From an uncultured Pseudomonadota bacterium (GTDB lineage: Bacteria > Myxococcota_A > UBA796 > CAJQPC01), in the NCBI GenBank assembly GCA_913060515.1, contig CAJXRZ010000069.1, positions 1 through 34,071 on the forward strand: 34,071 bases of DNA, given 5' to 3'. Both the position numbers and the translations under genes were made by a program. This document shows, in pieces, positions 8,080-15,596 of this stretch. Below the pieces are notes generated by a model. The model was not told the DNA's origin. It saw only the letters and a list, made by a program, of their open reading frames with translations, and ran no database searches. The stretch's first letter is position 1; each line of letters opens with the position of its first letter.

Positions 8080-8907
8080 ATGAGCACTTTTCGTCTCGCA
8101 CTGGCCCTGAGCCTGCCCCTCGCACTCACAATCGCTTGTGAGAACGGTCCTCCCGAGGACACCGGCCCAGACGTCTCCGGCGACGCTGACACCGACGCGG
8201 ACAGCGATACCGACACTGACACCGATGCGGACGGCGATGCCGACGCGGACTGTGACATCACCGGCGCCACCCCCATCTACGACGACCTCTACGGCGCTGG
8301 AAACACCGTCTTGGGTGCCAACCCCTACGCCGACGGCGGATTGGGCGCTGTCATCGCAGCTGCTCCTGAGCAGGGCGAAGACGTCGAAGGCGAGTGGGTC
8401 GTCACCGCTGCCACCGTCGTGGCCGTTGGCTACGCCCCCGAGGGCAGCAACCCAGACAACATCTGGCTCGCTGACTCCAACGGCGTCGCGCGTACCTACC
8501 GCACCGACCCCGGAATGGTGCTCAAGGCTGGCGACGTGGTCAGCCTCAAGGTGACCAAGCTCACCCAGTACTTCGACACCCTCGAGATCACCGGCATCAG
8601 CGACGTGGTCGTCACCGGCACCGACAAGATCTGGATGCTCGACGGCAACGCAACCACCATCAACTACGCCGAGCACGAGCAGAACGTGGTCTACGCCTGG
8701 GGCGAGATCACCAGCGAGGACGGCGAGTGCGGCGGCTCCGCGAGCTGCTACACCTTCGAGTACGGCGCCAACAGCAACAACCTGCGCATCCTGAGCTCCA
8801 AGGGCCTCATCAAGGGTGACTGCGTTCAAGTTGCTGTGCCTGTCGGCTACTTCGACGGCGAGCAGCTCAACGTCGACGACCTAGACTGGTTCGACTGGAT
8901 CGACTAA
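8080..8907 (+). CDS. OB-fold-like lipoprotein, first gene of a six-gene surface operon
   Basis: A 275-residue lipoprotein. The lipobox LTIAC puts the acylated Cys at residue 20, with Glu at +2. A linker of alternating Asp (35-57) follows. The mature region reads as two consecutive five-stranded OB-fold-like units: the first has a strand WVVTAATVVAVG, a short insertion, IWLADSNGVARTY and a KAGDVVSLKVTKL strand; the second has VVYAWGEITSE, CYTFEYG and KGDCVQVAVPVGYF. This is the same order as in the next gene, so the two are probably paralogues. The ATG at 8080 is chosen over 8068 because GGAG lies 7 nt upstream. It is the only exported protein in the window with a basic residue (Arg5) in its leader. 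OB-folds often bind nucleic acid or sugars; which applies here is unknown. Confidence 0.7.
   Translation: MSTFRLALALSLPLALTIACENGPPEDTGPDVSGDADTDADSDTDTDTDADGDADADCDITGATPIYDDLYGAGNTVLGANPYADGGLGAVIAAAPEQGEDVEGEWVVTAATVVAVGYAPEGSNPDNIWLADSNGVARTYRTDPGMVLKAGDVVSLKVTKLTQYFDTLEITGISDVVVTGTDKIWMLDGNATTINYAEHEQNVVYAWGEITSEDGECGGSASCYTFEYGANSNNLRILSSKGLIKGDCVQVAVPVGYFDGEQLNVDDLDWFDWID
8182..8250 (+). repeat. Alternating Asp-X linker (23 codons)
   Basis: Twelve Asp residues alternate with Ala, Thr, Ser or Gly between the lipidated Cys and the folded domain. At DNA level it is a degenerate GAC-GCN/GAC-ACN repeat. Such acidic spacers are common in lipoproteins of this phylum and probably hold the domain off the membrane; Ca2+ binding is possible but lacks the RTX consensus. 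Confidence 0.85.
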
Positions 8908-9737
8908 TGCTTGTACTGCTCGGGCTGTCCCTCCTGGCCTGCGATTTGCGGGAGACGGGAGAAGACTGGGCGGGCTGGTACGACGAGGGCTCTGACCTCG
9001 ACGTCACCGAGCCCATCGAGTGGACCGATCAGAACTATGCCCTGGCGCCGGTAGATGGCGTCCGGGACATCGCTGATCTTCAAGACGCCGTCTTCCCTGG
9101 TGGGGCAGACGAGATCGTCTACGGAAGCGGAGATGAGCTGAGCTCGGACTCAGACTGCGGTGTGGACATCAGCAATGATCTCCCCATGACCGTTCAGGGC
9201 ATTGTGACCCTGCATCCACGTTTTTACTTCAAGACCAACGGCTGCGATCGCGCCTCGGACGAGAAGTACTACGGCTCCTACTTCATCCAGGACGGCACCG
9301 GCGGACTCTTTGTCCTGGGTGACTCCAAGGTGGCCCACTTCGACGTGGGCGACCGGGTGGAGATGCGGGTTCGCGGCATCAAGACCAACTTCGACTTGGA
9401 CATGATCTACGCCCACGACATCGTGCTCGTGGAGCGCAATGCCAGCCCGATCTACTACGAGATTGCTGAGGGCGAGACCCTGGGCGATGACGACATAGGT
9501 CTGGTCCGCCGGGTCACCGGTGAGATCACCCAAGCCGCAGACAACTTCGGCGAGTTCAAGATCACGGACGACTCAGGCACGGTTCACACCGTCTCCCTGG
9601 ACGCCGAGATCAACCGACGAGGCGTGGGCTTTGACGTGGGTACCCGCGTCCAAGCAACCGGCCCCGTCCTCTACAGCTACAGCGCCTACACCATCGTGAT
9701 CATGAATGTCGGACAGCTCTCTGAGCTTGACGACTAA
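8907..9737 (+). CDS. Lipoprotein with two OB-fold-like domains
   Basis: A 276-residue lipoprotein; the leader is only 11 residues (MLVLLGLSLLA) before the acylated Cys12, which is followed by Asp. The start codon shares one base with the preceding stop (TAATG), and no longer start exists in frame. The first OB-like unit (about 92-170) runs MTVQGIVTL, then YFIQDGTGGLFVLGD, then DVGDRVEMRVRGI; the second (about 196-275) runs VRRVTGEIT, FKITDDSGTVHTV, VGTRVQATGPV. This GxV, QDGTGGLFV, GDxVxVxG pattern is typical of OB-fold domains attached to extracellular nucleases and of DUF5689-like domains. It is probably a paralogue of the gene before it. Asp at +2 retains lipoproteins in the inner membrane of Escherichia coli, but that rule may not hold in this phylum. 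Confidence 0.72.
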   Translation: MLVLLGLSLLACDLRETGEDWAGWYDEGSDLDVTEPIEWTDQNYALAPVDGVRDIADLQDAVFPGGADEIVYGSGDELSSDSDCGVDISNDLPMTVQGIVTLHPRFYFKTNGCDRASDEKYYGSYFIQDGTGGLFVLGDSKVAHFDVGDRVEMRVRGIKTNFDLDMIYAHDIVLVERNASPIYYEIAEGETLGDDDIGLVRRVTGEITQAADNFGEFKITDDSGTVHTVSLDAEINRRGVGFDVGTRVQATGPVLYSYSAYTIVIMNVGQLSELDD

Positions 9738-9746
9738 GGACGCCCC

Positions 9747-11297
9747 GTGACCCTGCTCTTTGCCCTGACTACCGCTGCATTTGCCCAAGACGACCGAGAC
9801 CTGGAGTACCGCGAGACCGAGGTGGAAGGCACCGGCACCACCCAGGTGAGCGCCGGCTTTGAGGCCCAGTGGTTCGAGTACGACAACCTGGACCTGCGGG
9901 CGCTGAACGAGTCCAGCGACCAGGCCATCTTCGACTCGGATGACCGCAACGCCTTCGCCTTCTCCGGCGCCTACTTGAACTTGGCCCACACCTTGGACCA
10001 AGAGCAGGGCGTCACGCGCCTGGTCATCGGTGCCTCGCACCGTGGCTTGTGGGGCAACGACCAGATCGGCCAGATCAACCAGTACGGTGGATTTGTCTAC
10101 TTCACCTCGATGTACGGCGAGTTCATCACCCCCAACGAGCAGCTGCAGGTCCGCGTGGGCCGTCAGTACTACGAGCTGGGCGGACTGGGCGGCGGGCGCG
10201 ACTACGTGCTCGCTGACGTGCTCGACATGGTGCGGGTGGACTGGTCCCCGAGCGAGGTCATTCGCTTTGAGCTGACCCCCATCACCGTCGTGGGCATGTC
10301 CAGCTCCAACGACAACGCCAACTTTGTGAGCTTTGTCGGTCAGTCCACCAGCCAGACCTTTGGCTTTCGTGGCGACCACATGACCAAGCGCACCGGTGGC
10401 GCCATGGTGGTCACTCCAAATGACAACATCAACGTGCGGGCCTACGGCTTCTACACCGACGTGGGTGCATTGGGAACGGGCTCCGACATCTCCGAGAACG
10501 GCCTGCTCGGCAACTTCGCCGACAATGACTACGTCATCAACGCCGGTCTTCGCGGCCACATGGTGCTCAACGAGAGCATCACGCCCTACTTCAGCTTGGA
10601 CATGTCCAACGGCGTTGACCGCAAGGAGCTCGTCGCACGCGACGTGGACACCAACGGCACCGCCATCACCTTGGGTGTTCGCGCAAAGACCGGCGACGAC
10701 GACACGGGCTTCCGCGGCGAGGCCAGCTTCTTCCAGGCCAGCGGCGCCAAGTACGGCACCAGCTCCGGTGACTCGGGTCTCCAATACTCCCACGGTTACG
10801 TGGGCATGAAGGCCCGCCAGACTGGCGGCACCTTCGCCGACCGCCTGATGGGCTGGCACCCCAGCGCCTACGTGGGCATGTTCGGTGTCTCCGACTCCCC
10901 CCACTCGATCTCGCGCAAGTCAGGCACCCGTGTACTGCACGCAAACGCCGGATACGACCTGGGCAAGCTGACGGTCATGGCCCGCTGGTGGACCTTCCAG
11001 GACATGGGCGTGACCTACACCGACTTGGCCAACCTAGACACCGTGGAGACCCCCTTCGGCTACAGCCGAGAGGAGTTCGCCGCCCAGGAGCGGATGGGTG
11101 AGGTGCTCGGCCACGAGGCCGACTTGGACCTGTACTACTCCCTGACCGACAACGTTCAGCTCCGGGCCAACGGCGCGGTGTTCTTGCCAGGTGCCTTCTA
11201 CGAGATTCCAATCTCTCGCATCGCCGGCAGCCAGCTGGGTTGGGATGGCGAGGCCACTCCTTGGTCCGTCAGCCTCGGCACCAGCGTGAGGTTCTAA
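9747..11297 (+). CDS. Outer-membrane beta-barrel protein, alginate-export-like
   Basis: A 516-residue protein starting at GTG with leader MTLLFALTTAAFA (cleavage before QDD). The mature chain is a succession of amphipathic strands separated by Gly/Asn/Asp-rich turns, and it ends in Phe (SVRF), the usual C-terminal signal for BAM-mediated insertion. The segment LQVRVGRQYYELGGLGGGRDY followed by DMVRVDW resembles the R-x-GRQ-x-x-x-x-G motif region of AlgE/alginate-export-type barrels; I regard this as suggestive, not proven. About 16-18 strands fit the length. It lies 9 nt after the OB-fold lipoprotein and 2 nt before the LTD lipoprotein, so it is the membrane channel or anchor of the operon. 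Substrate unknown. Confidence 0.78.
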   Translation: MTLLFALTTAAFAQDDRDLEYRETEVEGTGTTQVSAGFEAQWFEYDNLDLRALNESSDQAIFDSDDRNAFAFSGAYLNLAHTLDQEQGVTRLVIGASHRGLWGNDQIGQINQYGGFVYFTSMYGEFITPNEQLQVRVGRQYYELGGLGGGRDYVLADVLDMVRVDWSPSEVIRFELTPITVVGMSSSNDNANFVSFVGQSTSQTFGFRGDHMTKRTGGAMVVTPNDNINVRAYGFYTDVGALGTGSDISENGLLGNFADNDYVINAGLRGHMVLNESITPYFSLDMSNGVDRKELVARDVDTNGTAITLGVRAKTGDDDTGFRGEASFFQASGAKYGTSSGDSGLQYSHGYVGMKARQTGGTFADRLMGWHPSAYVGMFGVSDSPHSISRKSGTRVLHANAGYDLGKLTVMARWWTFQDMGVTYTDLANLDTVETPFGYSREEFAAQERMGEVLGHEADLDLYYSLTDNVQLRANGAVFLPGAFYEIPISRIAGSQLGWDGEATPWSVSLGTSVRF

Positions 11298-11299
11298 AG

Positions 11300-11983
11300 A
11301 TGCTCCTGCTGCTCTTGGCATGTGGCGCCCCCGAGGGCCGACTGGAACAGGTCGGCTACCGCGACGGCGCAGACGGCGGCTCCACCAACGGTGAGCGCGG
11401 AAACATCAAGATCTCTGAGGTCTTGTGGTCCGGCTCGGTGAACGCCGACGGTGTGCGCGACATCGAGGATGTCTTCATTGAGATCCGCAACGAGGGCGCA
11501 CGCAGCGCCAACCTCCAGGGTTGGTTCATCATCCAAGACGGCACCATTGAGCAGACCTATGTCATCCCGGAGACCCTCTGGGTCGAGGTCGGTGAGCACG
11601 TCTTCTTGGCCAAGAAGACCACGGGCTGCTTCCCTGAGCCCGACGGCATCCTGGAAGACCTGCAGCTACCGGACGGTGGCCCCTTCCGGCTGACCCTCCG
11701 AGACATCGACGAGCGTCTCATCGAGCCAGCTGGCTCCAAGACCGCACCGCCCTTCGCTGGTGGCTACGACTACGTGCGCAGCCGCTCGATGGAGAAGGTG
11801 GAGCTCATGTTCGGCGGACGCGGCTCGGAACCCAGCTCCTGGCACTACTACACCAACGCCGAAGTGGACGTTCCCAACAACGACCGCATGGCCGAGGAGT
11901 GCAAGCGCAACACCCTGGCCAGTCCAGGCCGGCCCAACTCGCCCGACTATTCGGGTGCCTACAGCACGGGGTCCTTCGAATGA
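11300..11983 (+). CDS. Lamin-tail-domain (LTD) lipoprotein
   Basis: A 227-residue lipoprotein with an extremely short leader, MLLLLLA, before the acylated Cys8. The ribosome site GAGG lies 8 nt upstream of the ATG at 11300; the frame is open further upstream, but that sequence overlaps the barrel gene and has no better start. Residues about 36-150 form an LTD: IKISEVLWSGS, a loop, VFIEIRNEG, LQGWFIIQDG, and later VGEHVFLAKK. The C-terminal part ends with the LASPGRPNSP pattern, matched in the C-terminal LTD of the PLD enzyme two genes on (LASPGATNS). Bacterial LTDs occur in surface proteins and in extracellular nucleases. Its stop overlaps the next start (ATGA). Confidence 0.75.
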   Translation: MLLLLLACGAPEGRLEQVGYRDGADGGSTNGERGNIKISEVLWSGSVNADGVRDIEDVFIEIRNEGARSANLQGWFIIQDGTIEQTYVIPETLWVEVGEHVFLAKKTTGCFPEPDGILEDLQLPDGGPFRLTLRDIDERLIEPAGSKTAPPFAGGYDYVRSRSMEKVELMFGGRGSEPSSWHYYTNAEVDVPNNDRMAEECKRNTLASPGRPNSPDYSGAYSTGSFE

Positions 11984-13119
11984 TCTCCATCACACTTCTG
12001 CTCGCAGGCTGCGCGGCCCCGGACACCAACGAGGTGTTCAACAACGTGCAGGTCCAGAGCTTCACTGCCGCTGACGGCAGCGAGCAGGTCATTCAGACCT
12101 TCGTCGATGCGGCGCTGAGCGCCGAGAACGACCTGGCAGTCCTGCTTCCCGGTTTGGAAAGCATGGAGCTGGCCGACGCTCTGATTCAGGTGCACGAGTC
12201 TGGCGTTCCGGTCGCTGTGGCCTCGGATGTGGACTCCAGTGAAGACCCTGGAATCGTGGCACTCCTGGACGCCGGCGTACCGGTTTCCCTGGGAGACGGC
12301 TCCGTCGCCTACTTCGAGTTCGCCTTGAACGCGGACGTCTCCTGGTCCAGCGACCAAGTGCGCATGACACACAACGCGATGGTGGTGGACCGCACCCACG
12401 TGCTCAACGCCAGCTCCCTGGCAGAGGGAGATGGCTTTCGTTGGATGTTCGATACCACCAGCCGAGACCTGAGCTACGACTGGGACATTGAGCACAACCA
12501 GATCTTTGGCGGCTCGGATGCCTCCTCCCTGACAGCCTACGACTCCCTGGCCAAGTCCGTCGCGGACAACCGCTGGATCTACGGCATGCAGTCCGACGAG
12601 CACCTTGAGGTGTGGCTGGGCCCACAGGAGCGCCTGATCAAGCGCATCGTGGACGCCACCTACGGCGCACGCTCCAGCATCTACGTGCTCACCGACGACT
12701 TCATGGACGAGGGCTTGGCGACCGCACTGGGTGCCAAGTACGCCGACGGCTTTGACGTGCGCGTCATCGTGGGCCCCAACTTCAAGGAAAACTCCCGCAG
12801 CCTCTCCAACACCCTGGAGGCGGCCGACGTGCCCATCACGCAGCTGCCGGAAGGAACGGTCGTCCCAACGCTGGTGCTCATCGACACCACCCCGGACCGC
12901 AGAGGCAAGTGGAACACCGCCAGGGCCATGTGTCTGTCCCACGACATCGTCTCGGCCTCCCGCTTGTACCGAGCCGAGCCTGTGCTGAGCGACCAGCTCA
13001 TGGACGGCAGCATGTGGGTGCTGGACGACTATGACGAGCCCAACTCGGTAGACACCGCCCAGATGGGCGCCCTCATTGCCATGTGGGAAGACGCCTTGTC
13101 CCGCTCCGGAGGCCTCTAA
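11980..13119 (+). CDS. Degenerate phospholipase-D-fold lipoprotein (predicted pseudoenzyme)
   Basis: A 379-residue lipoprotein with leader MISITLLLAG before Cys11. The chain has the two-lobe layout of the PLD superfamily and lines up with the next gene product: N-lobe near 20-190 and C-lobe near 200-379 (VWLGPQERLIKRIVDA here, VWFSPNEDAMGRILEL there). Both HxKxxxxD catalytic motifs are lost. In the first, the His and Lys positions are Thr130 and Asn132, with Asp137 kept (in MVVD). In the second they are Val295 and Thr297, with Asp302 kept (in VLID). Catalysis is therefore very unlikely; a structural or regulatory partner of the active enzyme is more plausible. The ATGA overlap with the LTD gene and TAATG junction with the PLD gene imply co-translation. 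Confidence 0.72.
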   Translation: MISITLLLAGCAAPDTNEVFNNVQVQSFTAADGSEQVIQTFVDAALSAENDLAVLLPGLESMELADALIQVHESGVPVAVASDVDSSEDPGIVALLDAGVPVSLGDGSVAYFEFALNADVSWSSDQVRMTHNAMVVDRTHVLNASSLAEGDGFRWMFDTTSRDLSYDWDIEHNQIFGGSDASSLTAYDSLAKSVADNRWIYGMQSDEHLEVWLGPQERLIKRIVDATYGARSSIYVLTDDFMDEGLATALGAKYADGFDVRVIVGPNFKENSRSLSNTLEAADVPITQLPEGTVVPTLVLIDTTPDRRGKWNTARAMCLSHDIVSASRLYRAEPVLSDQLMDGSMWVLDDYDEPNSVDTAQMGALIAMWEDALSRSGGL

Positions 13120-14882
13120 TGCTCCCGTTGATCTCCCTTCTGTCCTGCGCTCCCCCTTCGGACGCGGACCTGGACGGCACCCGCGGCAACCAGTTGGAGA
13201 CCTTCTTCAACGAGCCCGGCACCCGCAACGGCAACATCTGGCAACCAGACGTCATCAACGTCATGATCGACCTGATCGACTCCGCTGATGCCACCATCGA
13301 CTTCGCCGTGATGGGCTTCTACTACCCCTCCGTGGTCGACGCCTTCGTGCGGGCACACGACCGGGGCGTCAAGGTGCGCATGGTCGGCGATGCCGGTCAC
13401 CTCTACAACAGCGGCTACCAGACCTTCCTGGACCGTGAGATCCCCATGGTGACGGGCAACATGGCCCACATCATGCACGACAAGTTCATGGTCGTGGACA
13501 GCCGCTTTGTGTTCTGCGGCACCGCAAACTGGACCTCCACCGACCTGGTTCGCAACTCGAACAACTTCGTCTACATGGACTCCCCGGCCGTCGCCGCGGA
13601 CTTCACGGAGGAGTTCACCCAGATGTTCGAGGGGGCCTTCGGTCACACCAAGACCGAGCTGGACAACGGTCGCACCTACATGCTGGGCGACACGGAAGTC
13701 GAGGTGTGGTTCTCCCCGAACGAGGACGCCATGGGCCGCATCCTGGAGCTGGTCGACGGCGCCCAGGAGAGCGTTCGCTTCACCATCTTCGCATTCACCA
13801 AAGACCAGGTTGGCTCAGCCTTTATCCGCAAGCAAGAAGAGCTCGCGGAGATTTATGGCGCAGAGAATCTCTGGGACGGGAGCAGCGAGATGGACGACCG
13901 CTACGGCATCGCCGGCGTGGTCGACAAGTCCCAGCTTCACTCCAACGGCCAGTACCACGAGGTCTACCGCCTCACTGGCGCAGGCCTGCCCATCCGTCTG
14001 GACGGCATCGACTCCTCCAAGCTGCCCGGCGACTACCAGGCTGGCGGTGGACGCTTGCACTCCAAGACCATGCTGATCGACGCGGACGGCGAGGAGCCCA
14101 TCGTCATCACCGGCTCCTTCAACTGGTCCAGTTCCGCCACCGTCTCCAACGATGAGTACCTGTTGGTGCTCAAGGGTGGTCGCGTGGCAGAGGCCTTCGC
14201 CGACTACTACGACGGCCTGTGGAACAACGGCACGGAGATGGGCTACACCTTCGTCGATGAGTCTGGGACGCTGCCAGACGACGGGGACAAGCGCTACATC
14301 CAGCCCGGAGACGTCGTGATCAACGAGGTCATGTGGTACGGCGCGCACAGCGGCGACGACGAGGGCTTCGACGAGTTCATCGAGCTCCGCAACATGACCG
14401 ACCGGGACCTGAAGCTCGACATGTGGCAGATCGCCGGCGTGGACGACTTCGTCGTCGGACTGCCTCCAGGCATGACCATCAAGGCTGGCGAGACCTTTCT
14501 GATTGTGGACCACGTGCTCGAGGCCTACCAGGACGGCGCCCCACAGGACGAGAACTCCGCCTACCTGTACGGAGACATGGTCGTCAACGCCTTCAATGAC
14601 AACCGCCAGTCCCGCCTGTACCTCAAGGATGGCTCGATGGAGCTCTTCCTGATGGACCCCAACGCCACCATCGTCGACCACGCTGGCAACGGCGGCGGCG
14701 CCTTCGCCGGAGGGCCCGACGGCGGCAAAGTGTATTCCATGGAACGCGCCGCAACGCCTGGCGATGGGCGCGAGCGCAGCAACTGGTACACCTATGATGG
14801 AGAAGAGGGCGTAGGGGCGGTGAACCCTGACTATGCCCGTGAGATCTTGGCCTCGCCTGGGGCCACCAACTCCGGCGGCTGA
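13119..14882 (+). CDS. Active PLD-superfamily phosphodiesterase with C-terminal LTD, lipoprotein
   Basis: A 587-residue lipoprotein; leader MLPLISLLS, acylated Cys10. Two complete HKD motifs are present: His120/Lys122/Asp127 (HDKFMVVD, followed by GTANWT) and His314/Lys316/Asp321 (HSKTMLID, followed by GSFNWS and NDE). In this family the two His act together on phosphodiesters of lipids or nucleic acids; the compact arrangement resembles the Nuc/PLD6 nuclease group more than lipid-specific PLDs, but the substrate cannot be read from sequence. Residues about 399-585 are an LTD (VVINEVMWYG, DEFIELRNMT, ending LASPGATNS). GGAGG lies 6 nt before the ATG; an in-frame GTG at 13083 would add an Arg-rich N-terminus but has no ribosome site. 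It is the last gene of the operon, followed by a hairpin. Confidence 0.87.
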   Translation: MLPLISLLSCAPPSDADLDGTRGNQLETFFNEPGTRNGNIWQPDVINVMIDLIDSADATIDFAVMGFYYPSVVDAFVRAHDRGVKVRMVGDAGHLYNSGYQTFLDREIPMVTGNMAHIMHDKFMVVDSRFVFCGTANWTSTDLVRNSNNFVYMDSPAVAADFTEEFTQMFEGAFGHTKTELDNGRTYMLGDTEVEVWFSPNEDAMGRILELVDGAQESVRFTIFAFTKDQVGSAFIRKQEELAEIYGAENLWDGSSEMDDRYGIAGVVDKSQLHSNGQYHEVYRLTGAGLPIRLDGIDSSKLPGDYQAGGGRLHSKTMLIDADGEEPIVITGSFNWSSSATVSNDEYLLVLKGGRVAEAFADYYDGLWNNGTEMGYTFVDESGTLPDDGDKRYIQPGDVVINEVMWYGAHSGDDEGFDEFIELRNMTDRDLKLDMWQIAGVDDFVVGLPPGMTIKAGETFLIVDHVLEAYQDGAPQDENSAYLYGDMVVNAFNDNRQSRLYLKDGSMELFLMDPNATIVDHAGNGGGAFAGGPDGGKVYSMERAATPGDGRERSNWYTYDGEEGVGAVNPDYAREILASPGATNSGG

Positions 14883-14892
14883 TCCCCTGATC

Positions 14893-14913
14893 CTGCCCGC
14901 TTGACGCGGGCAG
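14893..14913 (+). terminator. Hairpin ending the six-gene surface operon
   Basis: A perfect 8-bp GC-rich stem (CTGCCCGC with GCGGGCAG) and a 5-nt loop, 11 nt after the PLD gene stop. The following bases are not a clean U-tract, so termination may be partial or factor-assisted. Confidence 0.5.
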
Positions 14914-14933
14914 AGAGGGTCCTTAGCTCTTGC

Positions 14934-14957
14934 ATCCAATATTTGGATTCATTCCAA
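14934..14957 (+). promoter_or_regulatory. Repeated TCCAA/TTGGA half-sites upstream of the peroxiredoxin
   Basis: ATCCAA-TAT-TTGGAT (14934-14948) is a perfect inverted repeat, and a third half-site TCCAA (14953-14957) forms a second inverted repeat with the same TTGGA. The array lies 21-44 nt upstream of the peroxiredoxin ATG, in a locally AT-rich stretch. It looks like an operator for a dimeric regulator; which one cannot be told. Confidence 0.4.
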
Positions 14958-14977
14958 ACAAAGCCCCCGGAGATGCA

Positions 14978-15502
14978 ATGAGCAACGTTGGAAAGCCCGC
15001 CCCCAAGTGGAAGTCTGTCGCGTACGTGAACGGTGAGGAGAAGATGATCTCCTCCAGCGACTACAAGGGCAAGTGGTACGTCATGTACTGGTACCCACTG
15101 GACTTCACCTTCGTGTGCCCAACCGAGATCCGCGGCTTTGAGAAGCTGGCCGAAGACTTCGCAGACGACGGCGTGGCCATCATCGGTGCCAGCACCGACT
15201 CCTGGCACTCCCACAACGCTTGGTTCAACGACGGCAAGACCTTCGCTGACAAGATCACCCACCCCGTGATCGCCGACACCAACCACAGCGTCACCAAGAA
15301 GTTTGGCTACCTGCTCAAGGCAGCCGGCATCGCCTACCGCGCCACCGTGATTGTGGACGACAAGGGCATCGTGCGCTCCGAAGCCATCAACGACTTGGAC
15401 GCTGGCCGTAGCCCAGCCGAGACCCTGCGCACTGTGCAGGCTCTGCAGTCCGGTGGCCTGTGTGGCGCCGACTGGGAGAAGGGCGCTGACTTCGCTGGCT
15501 GA
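14978..15502 (+). CDS. Typical 2-Cys peroxiredoxin (AhpC/TSA family)
   Basis: A 174-residue cytoplasmic peroxidase that reduces H2O2 and organic hydroperoxides. The peroxidatic Cys47 lies in FTFVCPTE and the resolving Cys162 in GGLCGADWEKG, so it is of the typical 2-Cys AhpC type. The start at 14978 has GGAG 5 nt upstream; an upstream TTG at 14930 would run through the operator-like repeats and is rejected. The next gene encodes a small thioredoxin-like protein, the likely electron donor. Codon use is strongly biased to C/G-ending codons, consistent with high expression. The repeat array at 14934-14957 is the likely control site. Confidence 0.95.
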   Translation: MSNVGKPAPKWKSVAYVNGEEKMISSSDYKGKWYVMYWYPLDFTFVCPTEIRGFEKLAEDFADDGVAIIGASTDSWHSHNAWFNDGKTFADKITHPVIADTNHSVTKKFGYLLKAAGIAYRATVIVDDKGIVRSEAINDLDAGRSPAETLRTVQALQSGGLCGADWEKGADFAG

Positions 15503-15518
15503 TTGCCGCTGGTCCCCA

Positions 15519-15557
15519 ACAGAGCGCCTCCGGGGACCTTCCTCGGGGGCGTTCTGT
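15519..15557 (+). other. Long intercistronic hairpin between peroxiredoxin and thioredoxin genes
   Basis: Two 17-nt arms (15519-15535 and 15541-15557) pair along their whole length with three G-U wobbles and a 5-nt loop. No U-tract follows. It could be a leaky terminator or a 3'-end stabiliser that sets a higher peroxiredoxin than thioredoxin dose. Confidence 0.6.
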
Positions 15558-15596
15558 CTCTGAGCCATCCCATCTGACACATTGAGTGGAGAGACC

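Noticed and set aside
8182-8250. Asp-rich repeat as an RTX or dockerin calcium site
   Set aside because: The strict Asp-X alternation lacks the Gly-rich nonapeptide or EF-hand-like spacing; a linker is the simpler reading.
9573-10904. Long minus-strand open frame opposite the barrel gene
   Set aside because: Same reason: Val/His/Gly-rich shadow without a ribosome site or domain, while the plus frame has leader, strands and terminal Phe.
13083-13118. Upstream GTG start giving the PLD enzyme an Arg-rich leader
   Set aside because: It lies in the coding end of the previous gene and has no ribosome site, while GGAGG sits 6 nt before the ATG at 13119. It remains the best counter-argument to the short-leader finding for this one gene.
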